Source of the DNA: Acidobacteriaceae bacterium
Lineage (GTDB): Bacteria; Acidobacteriota; Terriglobia; Terriglobales; Acidobacteriaceae
Reading direction: 5' to 3'
DNA: 44,093 bases
Assembly: GCA_003165075.1 (NCBI GenBank)
Contig: PLSM01000188.1
Coordinates: forward strand, 179,192 to 223,284
A program made the translations under genes and the position numbers. Numbering within the stretch: the first letter of the stretch is position 1; every line of letters starts with the position of its first letter. The notes below the pieces were generated by a model. It was given only the letters and a program-made list of their open reading frames with translations. It was not told the origin of the DNA and searched no databases. Positions 41,168 through 44,093 of this stretch are shown here, piece after piece.

Positions 41168-41683
41168 GATCGATCTCATTTCTCTGAATGATTTTACATG
41201 GGGTCGTCGCTTTTCCAGCAGGCTCAAAGCGCCGGAATCTTCGAGCCGCCCTGCGGACAGGTGCTCCAGGTCCCGATTTTGGGACCTCGGAGAGCTCGAA
41301 CCCAATTCGACGGGTCTGGTGTCAAGACGCGCTCAACTCCCCGGCCCCAAGCCTGATCTGTTGACTATGACTATTCCGCCAGCCCCCAACCAGCGCCGCA
41401 GAGCAGCAATGCCTCTCGCAAGCCCGCCTTCTCGGTACTCATCAAGTCTCAATGAGCGCCTTGGCGATTATGCCTAAGTTGAGAATCAGATTGGATGGAA
41501 TTGTCCCCGGTCCCCGAAGGCGAGGGACCGGGGGCACCCTGGTCTGGATAAACTTTCAGTTAAGACCGGGGCCACCCGCCGGAGCCTAGCACGGAATAGT
41601 GTCTTTTCGATGCAACTCAGCGTGAGTGGCGCGAGGTTTGGCACGTTCCGCATGGAGCTATACTTTAGGCACCCGGAGAGACT
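41168..41683. other. Intergenic gap holding the left inverted repeat
   Basis: About 515 bp. From 41168 to about 41490 nothing is recognised. The left copy of an inverted repeat lies at 41504-41582. A weak promoter-like TTGGCA ... TATACT (41638-41664, spacing only 15 bp) and GGAGA ahead of the ATG at 41684 serve the following gene. Confidence 0.5.
41504..41582 (+). repeat. Left copy of an imperfect 80-bp inverted repeat
   Basis: Starts TCCCCGGTCCCCGAAGGCG, continues AGGGACCGGGGGCACCCT, and ends GACCGGGGCCACCCGCCGG. The reverse complement of 42904-42986 has the same blocks in the same order. Within the copy, CCGGTCCC (41508-41515) pairs with GGGACCGG (41524-41531). The family looks like a REP-type element of this genome. 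Confidence 0.8.
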
Positions 41684-42904
41684 ATGCGGAGACAGGTGGC
41701 TGATCGAATCAGGAAAGCTACAACTTTTGTCCTCGCCATGTTCTTATGGCTTCACGCAATTCTCTTTCTAGATTTTCAGTCGCCGCTCATCGTCACGCTG
41801 TCTGGTTTTGCCAAACTCACAAGCTCTGAGGTCGTCCTTCTCGTATTGCTATTTGCGTTCTCGCTGCTGGCAGGGGCGGGTTTCTGGAGAATGCTTCTAA
41901 GCATCCTGTACATCTACTTCTTTCCATTTGTGCTGTTTTGGCGTCTCTTCCAGATTTTTGTTGTCGTCCTTCGTTTGATAAATGTTTGGTTTAACGCCCA
42001 AAGAGGCATACAGCCGTCGGAATCGGCAACGGCTCCAACCACAATACACGCTATAACAACAACGGCTCAAACCCAACCGGCTGTCACCCCTAAGCCTGGA
42101 GTCAAGAAGGACAAGCCGCTGTGGCATTATCTGCTGCGGCCTTTCCAGAAGTTCACGTTTCTCTGGTGCATTCTTCTGCTCATCACAACTCACAGAGCGA
42201 TTCTTTCGATTTGCTTAGTGGTTGTATCGGTGCAACTGGCAAGAAAAGTGTTCTTTGTTTTGAAGTTTCTTTACTTTTCTGACGTGTGGTGGCAAAAGTA
42301 TCGCCCGGTCATGTTTGCTGGCCTACAGAAAACACTGGATGCGTTCGACGCAATTGCCCCCGATGTTGGCCCAAGCAATGAACTAAAGCAGCTAATCGGC
42401 CAACTGGACTTGTGGGAAAAGATTCTGAACTTCCTTACGGACTCATACCTAATGTCGCGGTGGGGTGCTCTCATCGTGGCCGCTGTGCTCGGCACTATCT
42501 ACACGTACTTTGCCTTCCTCTTTTCTTTCCTTTATCACGGCCTTGCTTACGCCTGGGGCGTCCAGTTTGCGTGGTCTGACGCGATTGTAACTTCCGCGTT
42601 CATCCCATTCCTCATTACGGATTTGCCAAAGGTGGCCGTTGTCAGATTCGTTGGTGGTATCCACTGCACGTTGATCGTCGCAGTTGGTGTAGGAACAATC
42701 GTGAGATTCTTCCGCCGCAAGTTGGATGATGTTCGCAAGTCCGCTGAGGAAATGAGGAAACGTCTAGCCGATCAAAGCGTGCGTGAAAAATACTTGCTTG
42801 TACGGGAAAAGCAATCGCTCAGCGAACAAAAGCCAGCAATTCCTCCCACTCCTCAGCCCAAGGTTAGGAAAGGACGGAAGGCTAAACCAACAGCCACTTC
42901 TTGA
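41684..42904 (+). CDS. Orphan multi-pass membrane protein of unknown function
   Basis: 406 residues, ATG at 41684 with GGAGA four bases upstream. Clear hydrophobic segments near 13-32, 42-66, 68-96, 150-170, 172-200, 255-285 and 300-345; a Thr/Pro-rich linker (about 110-140) and a basic Pro-rich tail (KPAIPPTPQPKVRKGRKAKP). The stretch between 200 and 250 (DVWWQKYRPVMFAGLQKTLDAFDAI) is soluble and helical. I do not recognise the family. It is visibly less GC-rich (many AAA, TTT, ATT codons) than the flanking genes and sits alone between inverted repeats, with its stop touching the right copy. Horizontal origin is likely (inference); no transposase is linked. Confidence 0.75.
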   Translation: MRRQVADRIRKATTFVLAMFLWLHAILFLDFQSPLIVTLSGFAKLTSSEVVLLVLLFAFSLLAGAGFWRMLLSILYIYFFPFVLFWRLFQIFVVVLRLINVWFNAQRGIQPSESATAPTTIHAITTTAQTQPAVTPKPGVKKDKPLWHYLLRPFQKFTFLWCILLLITTHRAILSICLVVVSVQLARKVFFVLKFLYFSDVWWQKYRPVMFAGLQKTLDAFDAIAPDVGPSNELKQLIGQLDLWEKILNFLTDSYLMSRWGALIVAAVLGTIYTYFAFLFSFLYHGLAYAWGVQFAWSDAIVTSAFIPFLITDLPKVAVVRFVGGIHCTLIVAVGVGTIVRFFRRKLDDVRKSAEEMRKRLADQSVREKYLLVREKQSLSEQKPAIPPTPQPKVRKGRKAKPTATS

Positions 42905-42986
42905 CCGGCGGGTGGCCCCGGTCCCGGTGATCTTTCCAAACCACAGTTGAGGGTGCCCCCGGTCCCTCGCCTTTGGGGAGCGGGGA
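42904..42986 (-). repeat. Right copy of the imperfect inverted repeat
   Basis: ACCGGCGGGTGGCCCCGGTC, then GGGTGCCCCCGGTCCCTCGC-CTTTGGGGA: the reverse complement of the blocks of the left copy. The central parts (GTTTGGAAAG against TCTGGATAAAC) differ more. The TGA of the membrane-protein gene is the first base of this copy, so the gene may have been cut to end here. Confidence 0.8.
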
Positions 42987-43335
42987 TGCACAGCCCTCAA
43001 TCCGGAATCCGATCTCGGTACGCTCGGTCAACCGCGGAAGATCCATCAGGTCGATCCCAATTGGTGCGTACAGGCCAAACCACTCTTCCAGGAAACATCA
43101 AGATTCCATCGGGTTCCGAAATCAACCCCGCTCATCCCCGCGAGCTGGCTGCGTGCCAGCGACAGCAGCACCCCGTCTGCCCCGGGAGTCCCCAGCGACA
43201 GGTCCTCATCGCTGGGGTGGTTCGCCCGGTGCCCTCTCGCCTGATCTCTGTTCCCTGTTCTCGGTTCACTGATCACTGTTCACTGATCTCTGTTCCCTGT
43301 TCCCTGTTCCCTGTTCACTGCTCACTGTTCACTGA
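42987..43335. other. Repeat-filled gap before the HTH gene
   Basis: About 350 bp without a gene: unassigned sequence to 43181, then the palindrome at 43182-43229 and the direct-repeat array at 43241-43343. Confidence 0.5.
43182..43229. repeat. Nested palindromic repeat (same family as 32540-32604)
   Basis: CCGGG (43182-43186), then CCCCAGCGA (43190-43198), loop CAGGTCCTCA, TCGCTGGGG (43209-43217), then CCCGG (43225-43229). Inner arms are perfect 9-bp. The match in layout and in the TGGTT that follows shows it belongs to the same repeat family as 32540-32604. Confidence 0.65.
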
Positions 43336-43343
43336 TCACTGCT
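43241..43343. repeat. Degenerate 7- to 8-base tandem repeat array
   Basis: About 14 units drawn from TGTTCCC, TGTTCAC, TGATCAC, TGATCTC and TGCTCAC follow each other almost without interruption. The array runs into the end of the HTH gene, whose last codons and TGA lie in it. A shorter trace of the same kind (CTGTTCCCTGTCTTCC) is at 34618-34633, and a related TGTCAG tract at 34532-34558. Slippage-generated expansion is likely. Confidence 0.7.
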
Positions 43344-43911
43344 CTACCAACTCTTCCGCGCTCACCGTCAATTGCGCCAGCTTCATCGCCACCTCCAACG
43401 CCTCCCTCTTCCGCGCATCTCCCCGGTCCGTCTTCCTTGGCCGAATCCGCACCCCCTCCCGCCGCAGCGCGACGCGCACACCTTCCAGAAGCGCCTTCCG
43501 CCACCCAATCGCTTCCAGCCACGGCTTACGCTCTGCCAACTTCTTCTCGTATGCCTTTGTTTGCTTTGTCGCCCGCGCCTTTTCGCGCGCCGCCTCCTGT
43601 TGGGCCGCCATCTCCTCCAGCGACCCCTTGCGTGGCACCAGTGCGTACACCAGTTCGCAATCCAGTCCCTTCGCAGCCTTCCGCAGCGTCGCCAGCATAA
43701 TCCGCGATTGCATCTCCGACTGCTCCAGCCTGTAAACTTCCCACCGCGCCACTCCCAGCCGCCGCGCAACCTCGTTCACTGGAACCCCCACCGCTTGCCG
43801 CACCGATCTCAACCACCCGGCTACGCGGCAGTTTCCCTTCCGAGCCACCCGAAACCCCAGCAGCGCATCGTCCATCTCCCGCCGCTTTCGCTCCTGAGCC
43901 GTCTCACTCAT
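43336..43911 (-). CDS. XRE/HTH regulator similar to 'mobile mystery protein A'
   Basis: 191 residues from ATG at 43911 with GGGAGGG four bases upstream (a GTG at 43944 is also open). The helix-turn-helix (about 32-90) reads WLRSVRQAVGVPVNEVARRLGVARWEVYRLEQSEMQSRIMLATLRKAAKGLDCELVYALVPR, which is close to the 'mobile mystery protein A' family (including the ALDCELVYALVP-like ending). In known loci this gene is followed by a Fic-domain 'mobile mystery protein B'; none is seen here, so it is an orphan. A long basic Lys/Arg/Glu-rich tail (KARATKQTKAYEKKLAERKPWLEAIGWRK) follows. The stop lies in a repeat array. Confidence 0.8.
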   Translation of the reverse strand: MSETAQERKRREMDDALLGFRVARKGNCRVAGWLRSVRQAVGVPVNEVARRLGVARWEVYRLEQSEMQSRIMLATLRKAAKGLDCELVYALVPRKGSLEEMAAQQEAAREKARATKQTKAYEKKLAERKPWLEAIGWRKALLEGVRVALRREGVRIRPRKTDRGDARKREALEVAMKLAQLTVSAEELVEQ

Positions 43912-43951
43912 AACGCCCTCCCCGCCGTAATCCGCAGAAACCACACTTTTT

Positions 43952-43965
43952 TTGACACAGTTGTC
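43952..43965. promoter_or_regulatory. Small inverted repeat upstream of the HTH gene
   Basis: TTGACACAGTTGTC: GACA, four bases, TGTC form a dyad 41 bp before the ATG at 43911, as expected for self-regulation by an XRE protein. It also contains a TTGACA on the plus strand. Arms are short, so this is tentative. Confidence 0.25.
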
Positions 43966-44027
43966 CCATATCCATCTCCTAAGACAATGAAAGAAAACAT
44001 GTTAGATTGATTTTCCAAACGAGCGAT

Positions 44028-44093
44028 ATGGCCCAATTCCCGCTCCGCGCCTCACGTAGAATCAATAACTTAGTCGATCCTGAAATAGCGAGC
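44028..44093 (+). CDS. Possible 5' end of a gene leaving the window
   Basis: ATG at 44028 opens a frame MAQFPLRASRRINNLVDPEIAS that is still open at the window edge (22 codons). GAGCG is the only, weak, ribosome-site-like sequence upstream. Too short to identify; it could be chance. Confidence 0.25.
   Translation, partial: MAQFPLRASRRINNLVDPEIAS

Noticed and set aside
43241..43343. CRISPR-like array
   Set aside because: Units are 7-8 bases with no spacers; it is a degenerate tandem repeat.

Overview
The window reads as a chromosomal segment of an Acidobacteriota genome, most likely of the Terriglobia/Acidobacteriaceae type. The grounds are: two secreted proteins of the 'VWFA-related Acidobacterial domain' type (29881-32480); a long minus-strand run valS-nadC-birA-coaX-unknown-rlmD-comEC; GC-rich coding DNA with many 4-base overlaps and TTG/GTG starts; and intergenic DNA full of short palindromic repeats. 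No plasmid, phage or IS transposase was seen. Assignment is from recognition of families only; no search was run.

Layout. 1-2200: the 5' part of ahcY (leaving the window on the left), divergent from an ArsR-methyltransferase fusion regulator across a 22-bp inverted repeat, then a VOC-family protein. 2228-4676: mtgA and a membrane-anchored TolB-like propeller. 5261-15394: the valS to comEC run (translation, NAD, biotin, CoA, rRNA methylation, DNA uptake). 15593-23581: bamD-like, rpe, a HEAT-like protein, a nuclease-less uvrC-like gene, pmbA and tldD, with a plus-strand TumE-type toxin-antitoxin pair inserted between tldD and pmbA. 23712-28886: a tiny secreted poly-histidine peptide, a DinB/YfiT protein, a PD-(D/E)XK-like protein, greA, a CDP-alcohol phosphatidyltransferase, a periplasmic thioredoxin, a hypothetical and tatA. 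29032-33817: an EamA transporter, two divergent VWA proteins and a secreted protein.

34090-36815 holds the most unusual signal. On the minus strand a good promoter precedes a 26-codon ORF with a Shine-Dalgarno site and five Cys codons within eight codons, then a rho-independent terminator, then tRNA-Cys(GCA) and a second terminator. Segments that could form competing protector, antiterminator and terminator hairpins are present, so this looks like a ribosome-mediated cysteine attenuator whose downstream gene is a tRNA. On the other side lies an SRPBCC-ArsR pair with two palindromic operators 41 bp apart, then repeat-rich DNA with a murF remnant.

36411-44093 carries a PPOX flavoprotein, a PhzF enzyme, an orphan receiver domain, a PIN-TRAM membrane protein, a PAP2 phosphatase, an AT-richer orphan membrane-protein gene bracketed by about 80-bp inverted repeats, and a 'mobile mystery protein A'-like regulator. 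The right end looks like accessory DNA.
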